A stretch of 51,161 nt of DNA from Gammaproteobacteria bacterium (GTDB lineage Bacteria > Pseudomonadota > Gammaproteobacteria > GCA-002705445 > GCA-002716945). The stretch is taken from assembly GCA_030835925.1 (NCBI GenBank), contig JAURQW010000024.1, positions 1 through 51,161 of the forward strand. The letters run 5' to 3'. Under the pieces are notes generated by a model that had not been told where the DNA came from, did no database searches, and saw only the letters and a list, made by a program, of their open reading frames with translations. Of the stretch, positions 36,053-45,800 are shown in pieces. Made by a program: the position numbers and the translations under genes. Every line of letters starts with the position of its first letter. Position 1 is the stretch's first letter.

Positions 36053-36646
36053 ATGAGCAACTCAAATAAACCATCAAACAGAAGGAAATTTCTAACAAAT
36101 CTAACTCAGATTATGGGTGGAGTAGGCGGAGTTTTTGCTGTAATCCCATTTCTGTCTACGATGTCACCTAGCGAAAAAGCTAAGGCTGCAGGAGCACCTG
36201 TCGAAATAGATGTATCCGCATTAAGACCAGGGTCTTATAAGATTGTTGAATGGAGAGGGAAGCCTGTATGGGTTGTAAGAAGAACTGAAGAAATGATCAG
36301 AAATACTCTTGAAGATGACAAAGTTTTGAGTGATCCGAAATCCCTTGGAGAACATCAGCCAATTTATACGAAAAATAAATATAGATCTATTAACCCAGAA
36401 TTTTTAGTTTTAGTGGGTGTGTGTACTCACCTTGGTTGTTCTCCTTTGTATAAACCAAATGCTAAATCTGCGGAATTAGGGTTGGATTGGAACGGAGGTT
36501 TCTTTTGCCCATGTCATGGTTCAAAATTTGATTTGTCCGGTAGAGTTCACAAGGCCATGCCAGCACCTTCGAATCTAGAAGTTCCTCCATATTATTTTGC
36601 ATCAGATAATAAAATAATTGTGGGTGAAGATGGAGAAAAAAGCTAA
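36053..36646 (+). CDS. petA: Ubiquinol-cytochrome c reductase iron-sulfur (Rieske) subunit
   Basis: 197 residues. A twin-Arg-like start (NRRKFLTNLTQ) precedes one membrane helix (MGGVGGVFAVIPFLSTM). The [2Fe-2S] ligands are in VCTHLGCSPLY and FFCPCHGSKFDLSGR, with two Cys and two His. Takes electrons from ubiquinol to cytochrome c1 in complex III. The stop overlaps the petB start by one base. The 124-bp gap upstream holds a TATAAA-like -10 near 36014 and no other gene. Confidence 0.96.
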   Translation: MSNSNKPSNRRKFLTNLTQIMGGVGGVFAVIPFLSTMSPSEKAKAAGAPVEIDVSALRPGSYKIVEWRGKPVWVVRRTEEMIRNTLEDDKVLSDPKSLGEHQPIYTKNKYRSINPEFLVLVGVCTHLGCSPLYKPNAKSAELGLDWNGGFFCPCHGSKFDLSGRVHKAMPAPSNLEVPPYYFASDNKIIVGEDGEKS

Positions 36647-37863
36647 TGGATAAGTTTATAACTTGGATTGATGAAAGACTTCCGGTTAGTAATTTTGTTA
36701 AAAATCACTTATCTCAGTATTATGCGCCTAAAAACTTTAATTTCTTTTACTATTTTGGCGCTTTAGCTATTTTTATTTTTATACTTCAGATTGTTACTGG
36801 AATCTTTTTAACAATTAACTATAAGCCAGATGCGGCATCAGCATTTGCCTCTGTAGAATATATAATGAGAGATGTGGAATGGGGTTGGCTGATTAGATAC
36901 TTACACTCAACTGGCGCATCTTTCTTTTTTGTTGTTATCTATCTTCATATGTTTAGAGCCATGTTATATGGTTCTTATAAAAATCCAAGAGAACTTCTGT
37001 GGTTGTTTGGAATGCTCATATTTGTCTTATTAATGGCAGAAGCCTTTATGGGTTATTTATTGCCATGGGGTCAAATGTCTTATTGGGGAGCTCAAGTAAT
37101 CATATCTTTATTTGGTGCAATTCCATACATTGGAGAATCCCTAGCGTTATGGATTAGAGGAGACTATGTAATTTCAGATGCTACCCTAAATAGATTTTTC
37201 GCGTTCCATGTAATTGCTCTTCCATTATTATTATTTGCTCTGATTTACTTACATTTAGCAGCTCTTCATACAAATGGATCTAATAACCCAGATGGAATAG
37301 AAATTAAAAAGAATAAAGATGCAAATGGAGTTCCATTAGATGGAATCCCTTTCCATCCATATTATACGGTTAAAGATATATTTGGTTTATCTGTGTTTTT
37401 ACTTATTTTTACATTCGTAGTATTTTTTATGCCAGAGCTAGGAGGATATTTCTTAGAAAAAGATAATTTTGTGCCAGCTGATCCTTTGAAAACTCCTGAA
37501 CATATAGTGCCTGTTTGGTATTTTACACCTTTTTATGCAATTCTTAGAGCTATTCCAGATAAAGTTGGCGGAGTACTTGCAATGGGCGCTGCAATATTCG
37601 TCTTATTTGTCTTACCTTGGATTGATAGATGTTCAGTAAAATCTATAAGATACAGAGGTATGTCATACAAAGTACTTTTAACACTTTTTGTGATTAGTTT
37701 CTTTGGATTAGGATATATTGGAATGAATCCTGCTACACCTGTATTAACTTGGATTGGCAGATTATTCACATTAATTTATTTTGGATTTTTTGTAGCTTTA
37801 TATTTTACAAGCGCAAATGAAAAAACCAAAGAACCACCTGATAGAGTTACAATGCATGATTAG
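36646..37863 (+). CDS. petB: Cytochrome b of the bc1 complex
   Basis: 405 residues, eight to nine helices. The b-heme ligands are in the paired His of IRYLHSTGASFFFVVIYLHM and FFAFHVIALPLLLFALIYLH. The quinol-site PEWY equivalent is PVWYFTPFYAILRAIPDK, where the loop reads P-V-W-Y, a variant also seen in other proteobacteria. GQMSYWGAQVIISLFG is the Qo-site helix. It forms the membrane core of complex III with PetA and PetC. The tail overlaps the start of petC. Confidence 0.96.
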   Translation: MDKFITWIDERLPVSNFVKNHLSQYYAPKNFNFFYYFGALAIFIFILQIVTGIFLTINYKPDAASAFASVEYIMRDVEWGWLIRYLHSTGASFFFVVIYLHMFRAMLYGSYKNPRELLWLFGMLIFVLLMAEAFMGYLLPWGQMSYWGAQVIISLFGAIPYIGESLALWIRGDYVISDATLNRFFAFHVIALPLLLFALIYLHLAALHTNGSNNPDGIEIKKNKDANGVPLDGIPFHPYYTVKDIFGLSVFLLIFTFVVFFMPELGGYFLEKDNFVPADPLKTPEHIVPVWYFTPFYAILRAIPDKVGGVLAMGAAIFVLFVLPWIDRCSVKSIRYRGMSYKVLLTLFVISFFGLGYIGMNPATPVLTWIGRLFTLIYFGFFVALYFTSANEKTKEPPDRVTMHD

Positions 37864-38578
37864 GATACTATTAATCACAGCCATTATGATCTTACCAGTT
37901 CATGCGTATGCTGCTTCACAATCCATGCCTTTAAAAAGCGTACTTATTGATTTGAATAACAAGTCTTCGCTTCAGAGAGGCGCCCAAATTTATGTGAATA
38001 ACTGCTTGGGATGTCATACATTAAAATATCAGCGTTATGTAAAATTTGTAGATCATTTACAATTACCTGCAGAAACTATTGAGAATAATTTAATTTTCAC
38101 GACAAATAAAGATGGTGAGGCCACGAAAATTGGATCATTGATTTTGAATTCTGTGAATCCTGATCATGCTACAGAAGCTTTCGGAGTTATGCCGCCAGAT
38201 CTAACGTTAATTGCTAGATCTAGAGGAGCAGACTGGCTTTATACTTTTTTGACTTCGTTTTACAAAGATGAAACTAGACCTTTAGGAGTTAATAATTCTC
38301 TCTATTCTAATGTAGGCATGCCACATGTACTAGTTTGGATGGAAGGCTTGAAGAAACAATCTTCAGAAACTGGTGGATATGAGTATATTAACAAAGGAAC
38401 TATGACTTCAGCAGAATATGATAATGCTATGACAGATCTTGTTAATTTTTTAGTTTATGTTGCTGAGCCAGCTCAATTAGACAGATATAGGATAGGTTTT
38501 TGGGTTATACTCTTCTTAGGGGTTTTTTCCTTCATAGCATTTTTATTAAAAAGTGAATACTGGAAGGATGTAAAATAA
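37856..38578 (+). CDS. petC: Cytochrome c1
   Basis: 240 residues from ATG 37856, which gives a proper signal peptide (MIRILLITAIMILPVHAYA); an in-frame ATG at 37817 would add a polar stretch before it. The heme site CLGCH lies in VNNCLGCHTLKYQRY, and the axial Met is probably in FGVMPPDLTLIARSRGADW. A C-terminal helix (IGFWVILFLGVFSFIAFLL) anchors it. It passes electrons from the Rieske protein to soluble cytochrome c. The start overlaps petB by 8 bp. Confidence 0.95.
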   Translation: MIRILLITAIMILPVHAYAASQSMPLKSVLIDLNNKSSLQRGAQIYVNNCLGCHTLKYQRYVKFVDHLQLPAETIENNLIFTTNKDGEATKIGSLILNSVNPDHATEAFGVMPPDLTLIARSRGADWLYTFLTSFYKDETRPLGVNNSLYSNVGMPHVLVWMEGLKKQSSETGGYEYINKGTMTSAEYDNAMTDLVNFLVYVAEPAQLDRYRIGFWVILFLGVFSFIAFLLKSEYWKDVK

Positions 38579-38581
38579 TAT

Positions 38582-39196
38582 ATGACATCGTTAGCAAACA
38601 GAAGATCAGCAATATTACTTTTTTCTTTGCCTGACTGTTTACACAGCCATAGAACAAGATTAGTAATTAAAGAGAAAGAAATTTCAGCAGAACTACACGA
38701 AATAGATATATCTAATATTTCAGAAGAAATTAAGTCCATTAGCCCATATGATGACTTTCCCACTTTAGTTGATAGAGATCTAGTATTGCAGAACTCTAGA
38801 GTCATAATAGAGTACTTGGATGAGAGGTTTCCTCATCCTCCATTGTTACCAGTAGATCCTGTGGCTAGGGCAAAATTTAGATTAGCTCTCGATAGGATCG
38901 AACATCAATGGTATCCAGAATTCAACAATGCATATCAAAATGGTGCTTTAGACGATTCATTTAAAGAAAAGATCAAATCTTATTTTTTAGAAATCGTACC
39001 ACTTATATCAGATAGTTATTTTATGAGCGAAGATTTTGGTTTGGTGGATTGCAGTCTAGCCCCATTGCTTTGGAGAGCAAAGTGTCTTGGTTTAGAGATC
39101 ACAGAAAATAAAAAAATCATAGATGACTACTGTGAAAGAATATTTAATAGAGAATCGTTCCAAGCTAGTCTTACCGAAACAGAAAGAGATATGTGA
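38582..39196 (+). CDS. sspA: Stringent starvation protein A (GST-fold)
   Basis: 204 residues: a thioredoxin-like N-terminal domain (ILLFSLPDCLHSHRTRLVIK; DDFPTLVDRDLVLQNSRVI) and an all-helical GST C-terminal domain. The glutathione-binding catalytic residue is not evident, as in SspA. LDERFPHPPLLPVDPVARA is the family block. SspA binds RNA polymerase and affects sigma use under stress. It lies three bases after petC, as in many gammaproteobacteria. The next gene there is usually sspB, which is missing. Confidence 0.93.
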   Translation: MTSLANRRSAILLFSLPDCLHSHRTRLVIKEKEISAELHEIDISNISEEIKSISPYDDFPTLVDRDLVLQNSRVIIEYLDERFPHPPLLPVDPVARAKFRLALDRIEHQWYPEFNNAYQNGALDDSFKEKIKSYFLEIVPLISDSYFMSEDFGLVDCSLAPLLWRAKCLGLEITENKKIIDDYCERIFNRESFQASLTETERDM

Positions 39197-39332
39197 TTTT
39201 GAGAACTTCCAGTTCACCAACCCAACATTTGAATAATTTTAGCACAAATTCCTATGGTATATTCTAAGATATATGAATAAGGATTATTACCTATGAAAAT
39301 TATTAATTCTTCCATAATAATAAATTACTGTT

Positions 39333-39338
39333 TATAAT
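39333..39338 (+). promoter_or_regulatory. Consensus -10 for the broken secreted-protein gene
   Basis: A perfect TATAAT lies 18 bases before the ATG at 39356, with an AGAGGAG ribosome site between them. A TTCCAT hexamer 17 bases upstream is a poor -35. The 39197-39332 stretch before it holds no recognisable gene. Confidence 0.4.
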
Positions 39339-39355
39339 TTAATAGAGGAGCGTTT

Positions 39356-40116
39356 ATGATTAAAAACATATTAGTATTCATGTTTATATTTCTATCAATA
39401 AATTTATCTTACGCACAAGAATTCAACCCACCTACTTTTGAAGAAAGATTCCCCTAAGAACGTGTCAATGATACATTCTACCTTCTTAGTTTAAACCTCG
39501 AAATTTATGATAGAAAAGAACATGAACTAATGTACAACTCATTTATTAAAACAATGGGCAATTATATTAAATTCATGAAAAACAATAAACCAGAAGGTTT
39601 AATTGGAAAGAAACTTTTATGTTCTTATAACTATGGATCTTTTATAAATGATAGTGGGAAGCGAGAGAAAACTACAGAAGAACATGGATTCATCTTTATA
39701 CCCAAAAGCACGGTTCATGGAGATATACCATATGTTGAGGGAAATCTTGCTGCCTTAGCATTTTCTGCTCAAAAACCAGATGTTAATGTGTATAAACACC
39801 CAGATGCTGGGGGATATTTAAATAACGGTTTCTTTTTTGGAGTAAATGTAACACCCGCGGCAGTAAGACTTTCAGAAAAAAAATAGGTATAGAGTTTTCA
39901 GGATTAAGTAATGGTGGTGCTCAAATAGATAGAGAAACATTATCTTATACTGATATTTACTTTAATCCAAAAAATAAAATAACATATGGAAAATGTAAAC
40001 TATATGATGAAAATATGACTAAATATTTCTTTACAAAACAAAAAGATATTATGGATAGGAATATTGAACACTACCAGAAGAAAAAAGCAGAACAAGAAAA
40101 GAAAAACAAAATATAA
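39356..40116 (+). pseudogene. Secreted protein of unknown function, interrupted by a stop and a frameshift
   Basis: A good AGAGGAG site precedes ATG 39356 and a signal peptide (MIKNILVFMFIFLSINLSYA, then QEFNPP). TAA at 39455-39457 stops the frame after 33 codons, but the same frame then runs open to TAG 39884. At 39876-39883 a run of eight A allows the reading to continue one frame back as KKIGIEFSGLSNGG to a final TAA at 40114. Repaired, it would encode about 253 residues with a Lys/Glu/Gln-rich tail (EHYQKKKAEQEKKNKI). I do not recognise the family. It occupies the usual sspB position. Confidence 0.7.
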
Positions 40117-40141
40117 TTCACTGTACCAACATTAATGAAAA

Positions 40142-40196
40142 TAGCGATAGACAGACTCGAACTGTCACTGTTGCCAGAATCGGATTTATTTCGCTA
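40142..40196 (-). other. tRNA T-arm-like hairpin with a flanking acceptor-like stem
   Basis: On the - strand GACAG-TTCGAGT-CTGTC (40166-40150) has the exact geometry and loop consensus of a tRNA T arm: 5-bp stem, 7-base TTCGANT-type loop. It is followed by TATCGCTA, whose TCGCTA pairs with TAGCGA at 40196-40191 in the end of gmhA. Only about 24 bases separate the 5' strand from the arm, so D and anticodon arms are missing and there is no CCA. It may be a tRNA remnant, a gmhA 3' hairpin or coincidence. Confidence 0.3.
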
Positions 40197-40770
40197 GATG
40201 TATGTCAATACACTCGCAAATTGAATGAATGATAACAAGATGCATCTCTTGTATCCTGCTAGTTCGAGTAGATGGCACAAGGATCTTAATATCATTTTGA
40301 TCTAATAAGGCACATGCCTTGCCACCATTGTCACCGCTTACTAGTATGATTGGTATATTCTTATCTTTGGCTGAAACTATAGCATCTAATATATTTACAG
40401 AATTCCCACTCGTGGTAAACACCATGAGAATATCATCAGGATTGCCAATAGCCTTAATTTGTTTAGAAAAAACATATTGATACCCATAATCATTTGCAAT
40501 TGAAGTAAGTGTTGCAGTATCAGAATTTAACGAAATAGCTGGCAGAGGTTTTCTTTCAGATTCAAATCTATTTATAAATTCAGATGCTATATGTTGCGCA
40601 TCTCCGGATGACCCACCATTACCACATGTAAGAAGCTTACCTGAGCTATCAATCATTGATAATATCTTAGACGTTGCCGTATCTATGGACTCTAGAATCT
40701 GACTAGACGAAATAGAGTTAATTTTCTGATTCTCTTGAAAATTACTCTTTATAATATCAATATTACTCAT
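40186..40770 (-). CDS. gmhA: Sedoheptulose 7-phosphate isomerase (GmhA)
   Basis: 194 residues, a single SIS domain: LLTCGNGGSSGDAQHIASEF (with the His/Glu metal ligands of GmhA), INRFESERKPLPAISLNSD, FTTSGNSVNILDAI and RTSRIQEMHLVIIHSICECID (second His pair). It converts sedoheptulose-7-P to glycero-manno-heptose-7-P for the LPS core. The replication regulator DiaA is a close paralogue with a similar place near rsmI. The retained Glu in HIASEF and His in IIHSICE favour GmhA. It is divergent from rsmI. Confidence 0.87.
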   Translation of the reverse strand: MSNIDIIKSNFQENQKINSISSSQILESIDTATSKILSMIDSSGKLLTCGNGGSSGDAQHIASEFINRFESERKPLPAISLNSDTATLTSIANDYGYQYVFSKQIKAIGNPDDILMVFTTSGNSVNILDAIVSAKDKNIPIILVSGDNGGKACALLDQNDIKILVPSTRTSRIQEMHLVIIHSICECIDIHLAK

Positions 40771-40780
40771 AATTTATTTA

Positions 40781-40808
40781 TTGGACTTTGATAATACTAC
40801 AATATAAC
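40781..40808 (+). promoter_or_regulatory. Sigma-70-like promoter for rsmI
   Basis: TTGGAC at 40781-40786 and TATAAC at 40803-40808 are separated by 16 bases, 32 bases before the rsmI ATG. Both hexamers are near consensus, and the site lies in the short gmhA-rsmI gap where a rightward promoter is needed. Confidence 0.45.
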
Positions 40809-40840
40809 CTAGCAAGAAGAAATAAGATAGTTTTAACAAT

Positions 40841-41668
40841 ATGCCAGGTACACTTTATATAGTCTCCACACCGATTGGAAATCTTCAAGATATTACCATC
40901 AGGGCAATTGAAGTCTTAAAATTATCAGACTATATATTAGCCGAAAGCTCAGTCCGCTCATCAAGACTACTAAATGAATATAATCTAAATAAACGAATAG
41001 TCACTTTCAATAAAGATAATGAAAAAAGAAAAATAAAAGCAGTGATGGAAGATTTATCTAATGGGCTAAATATATGTTTGATATCAGATGCTGGGACTCC
41101 ATCAATTTCTGATCCAGGATATGAATTAACGAGATGCATAGAACCATCAGTCAATATTGTGCCAATACCCGGGCCAAGTTCACTCACAACTGCTTTATCT
41201 GTCTCAAAAATCCCAATTAATAAATTCATGTTTTTAGGTTTTTTATCTAAAAAACAAAAAGAAAGGGAAAAGCAATTATTAATCATCAAGGACACATCAT
41301 TGCCTGCAGTTGTTTTTGAGAGCAAGCATCGGATAGTATCTCTATTAAGTGATATAACAGATACTCTAGGCCCAGACATCCAAATAGCAGTTATGAGAGA
41401 GTTAACAAAACTTCATGAAGAAATATATCATGACACAGCATCAAACCTCTTGGAGAAATTTTCAGAAAATATGTTGAATGGGGAAATTACAATGATTATA
41501 GGCGCTCCAATATCTCATGCTATCCAAATGAATATTTTTGATAAGCAAATTATAGAATTATCAAAAAAACATTCAGCAAGCGAAATTGTCAATATAATAC
41601 GTTTATTTAATGATGTTAATAAAAAAGAATTGTACAAATATGTATTAAAGATTAGACAGAGCGGCTAG
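40841..41668 (+). CDS. rsmI: 16S rRNA (cytidine1402-2'-O)-methyltransferase RsmI
   Basis: 275 residues of the tetrapyrrole-methylase fold: LYIVSTPIGNLQDITIRAIE, LISDAGTPSISDPGYELTR, VPIPGPSSLTTALSVSKIP and FLGFLSKKQKERE. AVMRELTKLHEEIYHDTA is the RsmI C-terminal signature. It methylates the 2'-O of C1402 in the ribosomal P site. A 6-bp inverted repeat (GACAGA/TCTGTC, 41655-41674) spans its stop codon. It is followed after about 95 bp by carA. Confidence 0.94.
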   Translation: MPGTLYIVSTPIGNLQDITIRAIEVLKLSDYILAESSVRSSRLLNEYNLNKRIVTFNKDNEKRKIKAVMEDLSNGLNICLISDAGTPSISDPGYELTRCIEPSVNIVPIPGPSSLTTALSVSKIPINKFMFLGFLSKKQKEREKQLLIIKDTSLPAVVFESKHRIVSLLSDITDTLGPDIQIAVMRELTKLHEEIYHDTASNLLEKFSENMLNGEITMIIGAPISHAIQMNIFDKQIIELSKKHSASEIVNIIRLFNDVNKKELYKYVLKIRQSG

Positions 41669-41691
41669 TCTGTCGTATCATTTAGCTTTAG

Positions 41692-41772
41692 ATGCAAGCT
41701 AAAAAAAAACAATCAAAGATGACTCAAAACGAGCCATCTTTTTTTTTACAAACTAGATATAACCTTGAATAA
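41692..41772 (+). CDS. Possible carAB leader peptide ORF
   Basis: ATG 41692 opens a 26-codon frame ([20 protein letters not shown], then TRYNLE) that reads straight through the terminator hairpin and T run at 41715-41748 and ends at TAA 41770-41772, eight bases inside carA. A leader ORF that spans an intrinsic terminator and overlaps the next gene is the layout of UTP-sensitive attenuation in enteric pyrBI. There is no strong ribosome site, and a chance ORF of this size is possible. Confidence 0.25.
   Translation: MQAKKKQSKMTQNEPSFFLQTRYNLE
41715..41748 (+). terminator. Intrinsic terminator / possible attenuator before carA
   Basis: AAAGATGACTC-AAAAC-GAGCCATCTTT forms a stem with one A-C mismatch, followed directly by a T run to 41748. 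It ends only 16 bases before the carA TTG. A second perfect hairpin, TTTAGCTT/AAGCTAAA (41681-41703), lies just upstream. It may simply end rsmI transcripts, but since little room for a carAB promoter is left after it, control of carAB by this hairpin is possible. Confidence 0.8.
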
Positions 41773-42898
41773 TACAAATGCAACACTATTGTTAGAAGAC
41801 GGTAGCACCTTTAGCGGCCGTTCTATTGGTGCAGACGGGATATCAGTTGGCGAAGTAGTATTTAATACATCTATGACGGGATATCAGGAGATAATCACTG
41901 ACCCCTCTTACAATAGACAAATTATAACTTTCACAAATCCACATATTGGCAATACAGGAGTCAATCCTGACGATATTGAATCAAGCAAGATATTTGCTTC
42001 TGGAGTTATCATCAGAGATGAGGAGATAATATCAAATAGTTGGAGAAAAACTGGCAAATTACAAGACTTTTTAAAAGATCAAGGAATTTTAGCAATTGCT
42101 GGCGTTGATACAAGAAAACTAACAAAAATCTTAAGAACAAAAGGTTCTCAGAATGGTTGTATTATCTCTGGTGAAAACGATCTTGAAGCAGCTAAGAAAA
42201 AACTTTTAGATTTCAAGGGTCTTGAGGGATTAGACCTCGCGATAAAAGTGACAACAAAAGAAGAATATGAATGGGACAGTACTTCGATAGACATATACAA
42301 CAGAACTTTCGACAAACCAAAGAGCAATTATAGTATTGTTGCTTATGATTTTGGTATAAAACATAATATTCTAAGATTGCTAGTAGACAGTGGTTGTAAA
42401 ATTAAAGTTGTTCCGGCAGATTATCCTGTAGATAAAGTTTTAGAATTAAAGCCAGATGGAGTTTTTCTATCAAATGGACCTGGCGACCCTAAAGCTTGTG
42501 ATTATGCCATACAGAATATAAGAGAGTTATTAAAGAACAAAATACCTATGTTTGGAATCTGTTTGGGTTTTCAGCTTTTAGCTCTAGCATCTGGCGCATC
42601 GACAGTTAAGATGAAATTTGGTCACCATGGTGCAAATCATCCTGTAATGAAGCTTGCTAATAAAAAAGTTTTTATTACAAGTCAGAACCATGGATTTATG
42701 GTTGATGATAACAGCCTGCCTAACAATATAGTTAAAACACATATTTCACTATTTGATAATTCATTACAAGGCTTTGAAATAAAGGATCATTTTGCTTTTG
42801 GATTCCAAGGACATCCCGAGGCCAGTCCAGGACCAAATGATATTAGAGAAATTTTTAAGCAATTTATACAAAAAATGGAAGATAAAATTAATGCCTAA
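41765..42898 (+). CDS. carA: Carbamoyl-phosphate synthase small (glutaminase) subunit
   Basis: 377 residues from TTG 41765; no ATG lies near, and the family begins about ten residues before [14 protein letters not shown], so TTG is the best start. [19 protein letters not shown] is the N-terminal signature. The class I amidotransferase triad is Cys in [16 protein letters not shown], and His/Glu in [14 protein letters not shown]. It releases ammonia from glutamine for CarB. Its end overlaps carB by 8 bp. The product feeds both pyrimidines and arginine (argF at 16748). Confidence 0.95.
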   Translation: MNNTNATLLLEDGSTFSGRSIGADGISVGEVVFNTSMTGYQEIITDPSYNRQIITFTNPHIGNTGVNPDDIESSKIFASGVIIRDEEIISNSWRKTGKLQDFLKDQGILAIAGVDTRKLTKILRTKGSQNGCIISGENDLEAAKKKLLDFKGLEGLDLAIKVTTKEEYEWDSTSIDIYNRTFDKPKSNYSIVAYDFGIKHNILRLLVDSGCKIKVVPADYPVDKVLELKPDGVFLSNGPGDPKACDYAIQNIRELLKNKIPMFGICLGFQLLALASGASTVKMKFGHHGANHPVMKLANKKVFITSQNHGFMVDDNSLPNNIVKTHISLFDNSLQGFEIKDHFAFGFQGHPEASPGPNDIREIFKQFIQKMEDKINA

Positions 42899-45800
42899 GG
42901 ATAACAAAATAAAAAGTGTTCTAATTATTGGAGCAGGCCCAATTGTTATTGGGCAAGCTTGCGAATTTGATTATTCTGGTGTTCAGGCTTGCAAAGCTTT
43001 GCGTGAAGAGGGTATTAGGGTAATTTTAGTTAATTCAAATCCTGCAACAATAATGACTGATCCAGAAATGGCAGATAAAGTATATATAGAACCTATTCAC
43101 TGGAGAAATGTAGAGAAAATAATTATTAAAGAAAAACCTGATGCTATTTTGCCTACAATGGGAGGGCAAACCGCTCTCAATACAACGCTAGACTTAAATC
43201 GTCATAAGATCCTAGAAAAATATAATGTTGAGATTATCGGTGCAAGCGTTGACTCAATAGATATGGCAGAGGATAGAGAACTGTTCAAAAATGCTATGGC
43301 AAGTATTGGATTAGAAACTGCAAGAGCATATATAGCTCATGATTACGAAGAAGCACAAGAACATCAAAAGAAAATAGGCTTCCCTGTATTAATCAGACCA
43401 TCTTTTACTCTTGGAGGATCCGGTGGAGGTATCGCGTATAATATCAAAGATTTTGAAAATATTGTGAATAGAGGATTAGATTTATCACCAACAAGCGAGG
43501 TTCTTATAGAAGAGTCTGTTATTGGATGGAAAGAGTTTGAAATGGAGGTAGTTAGAGACAAGAATGATAACTGCATAATAGTTTGTTCTATAGAAAATAT
43601 TGACCCTATGGGTGTACATACTGGAGATTCAATTACAGTAGCCCCCGCTCAAACATTAACAGATAAGGAGTATCAAGAGCTAAGAAATGCATCAATCAAA
43701 GTCCTCCGCAAGATTGGTGTTGATACCGGAGGTTCAAATGTTCAATTTGCTATTTGTCCTGTCACTGGAAGAATACTGGTAATTGAAATGAACCCTAGAG
43801 TTTCTAGATCATCAGCATTAGCCTCAAAAGCTACTGGTTTTCCTATTGCAAAAATTGCAGCTAAATTAGCAATTGGTTACACATTGGATGAACTCAGAAA
43901 TGAGATAACTGGAGGAGTAATTCCTGCCTCATTTGAACCGAGCATTGATTATGTAGTAACTAAAATACCCAGGTTTGCATTCGAAAAGTTTAAAGAAGCT
44001 GACAGTAAACTAACTACTCAAATGAAATCTGTCGGAGAGGTGATGGCAATTGGAAGAAATTTTCAAGAATCTTTTCAAAAAGCTCTACGTGGGTTAGAGA
44101 TAGGGATAGATGGCTTAGAAAATCCTGATCTACCGAATCAAGATAATAAGGATAATCTTATAAATCAATTGAGGACTCCCACACCAAATAGAATTCTATA
44201 CGTAGCAGCAGCTATAAGACAAGGTTTTAAACTTAATGAAATATTTAGCCTAACCCATATTGATTTATGGTTTTTGTCACAAATTGAAGATCTAATAAAA
44301 GAAGAGCTAAGACTATGTAAGATCGATAATAAAAAAATAAATATCGATGACCTTGCTAGATTAAAGAAAAAAGGCTTTTCAGATTCATTGCTATCTAGAC
44401 ATCTCAAATGCAATGAAGATTTCATAAGAGAGTTAAGAATTAAAAATAACATCTTGCCAATATTTAAAAGAGTTGATGCATGTGCTGCTGAATTTGAAGC
44501 AACAACTGCATATATGTATTCATCTTATGATGATGAGTGTGAGGCAAACCCATCTGATAATAAAAAGATTTTAATATTGGGAGGAGGACCAAATAGAATT
44601 GGACAAGGGATAGAATTTGATTATTGCTGTGTACATGCATCTTTAGCTTTAAGGAAAGAAGGCTTTGAAACAATTATGGTTAATTGTAACCCCGAGACTG
44701 TATCTACGGATTTTGATATATCTGATAGGCTTTATTTTGAACCTCTAACATTTGAGGATGTAATGTCGATAATTGATGTTGAAAAACCTCATGGAGTCAT
44801 TGTTCAGTATGGTGGACAAACTCCTTTAAAACTAGCTAATAAACTTAAACAAAATAAAGTTAACATAATAGGTACATCGCCAGAAGCAATTGATCTAGCA
44901 GAAGACAGAGAAAAATTTAAAGATTTAGTAGAAAAGCTTGGATTGAAACAACCTAATAATTCTATAGCAACAAATGTTGATGAGGCTTTAAATGTTGCAA
45001 ATGAAATTGGGTACCCCTTAGTTGTCAGACCATCATATGTTTTGGGTGGAAGAGCAATGGAAATAGTGACAACAGATGATGATTTGAAAAGATATATGGA
45101 TGAAGCTGTATCGGTTTCAAATGACTCTCCAGTCCTACTCGACAGATTTCTAAATGATGCTATAGAAGTTGATATAGATGTTATTGCTGATGGCAAAGAT
45201 GTTTTTATAGGAGCCATAATGGAGCATATTGAAGAAGCTGGTATTCACTCCGGTGATTCAGGCTGCTCCATACCTCCGTATACTCTATCAGATGAGATTA
45301 TGACCCAATTACGAAAACAAGTAACTAAATTAGCTTTGGAGTTAAATGTTATCGGTTTAATGAATACTCAATTCGCTATAAAAGATAATGAAATATTTTT
45401 ATTAGAAGTCAATCCTCGTGCTTCAAGAACTGCACCATTCGTTTCCAAAGCAATTGGGATTCAGTTGGCAAAAATGGGAGCGTTAGTTATGTCAGGAAAA
45501 TCATTAAAAGAGCTCAATCTTTCTCATGAGGTCAGCCCAACATACTTCTCAGTTAAAGAAGCTGTTTTACCTTTTGCAAAATTTCCTGAAGTTGATGTAC
45601 TTTTGGGGCCAGAAATGAAATCTACTGGAGAAGTAATGGGCATAGGACATAGTTTTGGAGAAGCTTACTTCAAAGCTCAAAGAGCAGCTGGAGTTATATT
45701 GCCTAAATCAGGAAATGTATTCTTGAGTGTGCGCGATAAAGACAAGCCTGCTGTCTGTGAAATTGCAAAAGATTTACAAAAAATTGGTTTTCAATTGTTT

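Noticed and set aside
40186-40770. Annotation as DiaA
   Set aside because: The metal-ligand Glu and His of GmhA are retained, and the sequence recalls GmhA of Pseudomonas-type; DiaA remains a weaker option.
41681-41703. Perfect 8-bp hairpin TTTAGCTT/AAGCTAAA as an intrinsic terminator
   Set aside because: It is followed by A and not T on the + strand and has no T run on the - strand; better viewed as a possible alternative structure.
42792-42890. N-terminal extension of CarB from 42792
   Set aside because: It lies in another frame of carA, and the family start MPKD is at 42891.
44804-45217. 137-codon ORF antisense to carB
   Set aside because: Shadow of carB; Ser-rich translation typical of antisense frames.
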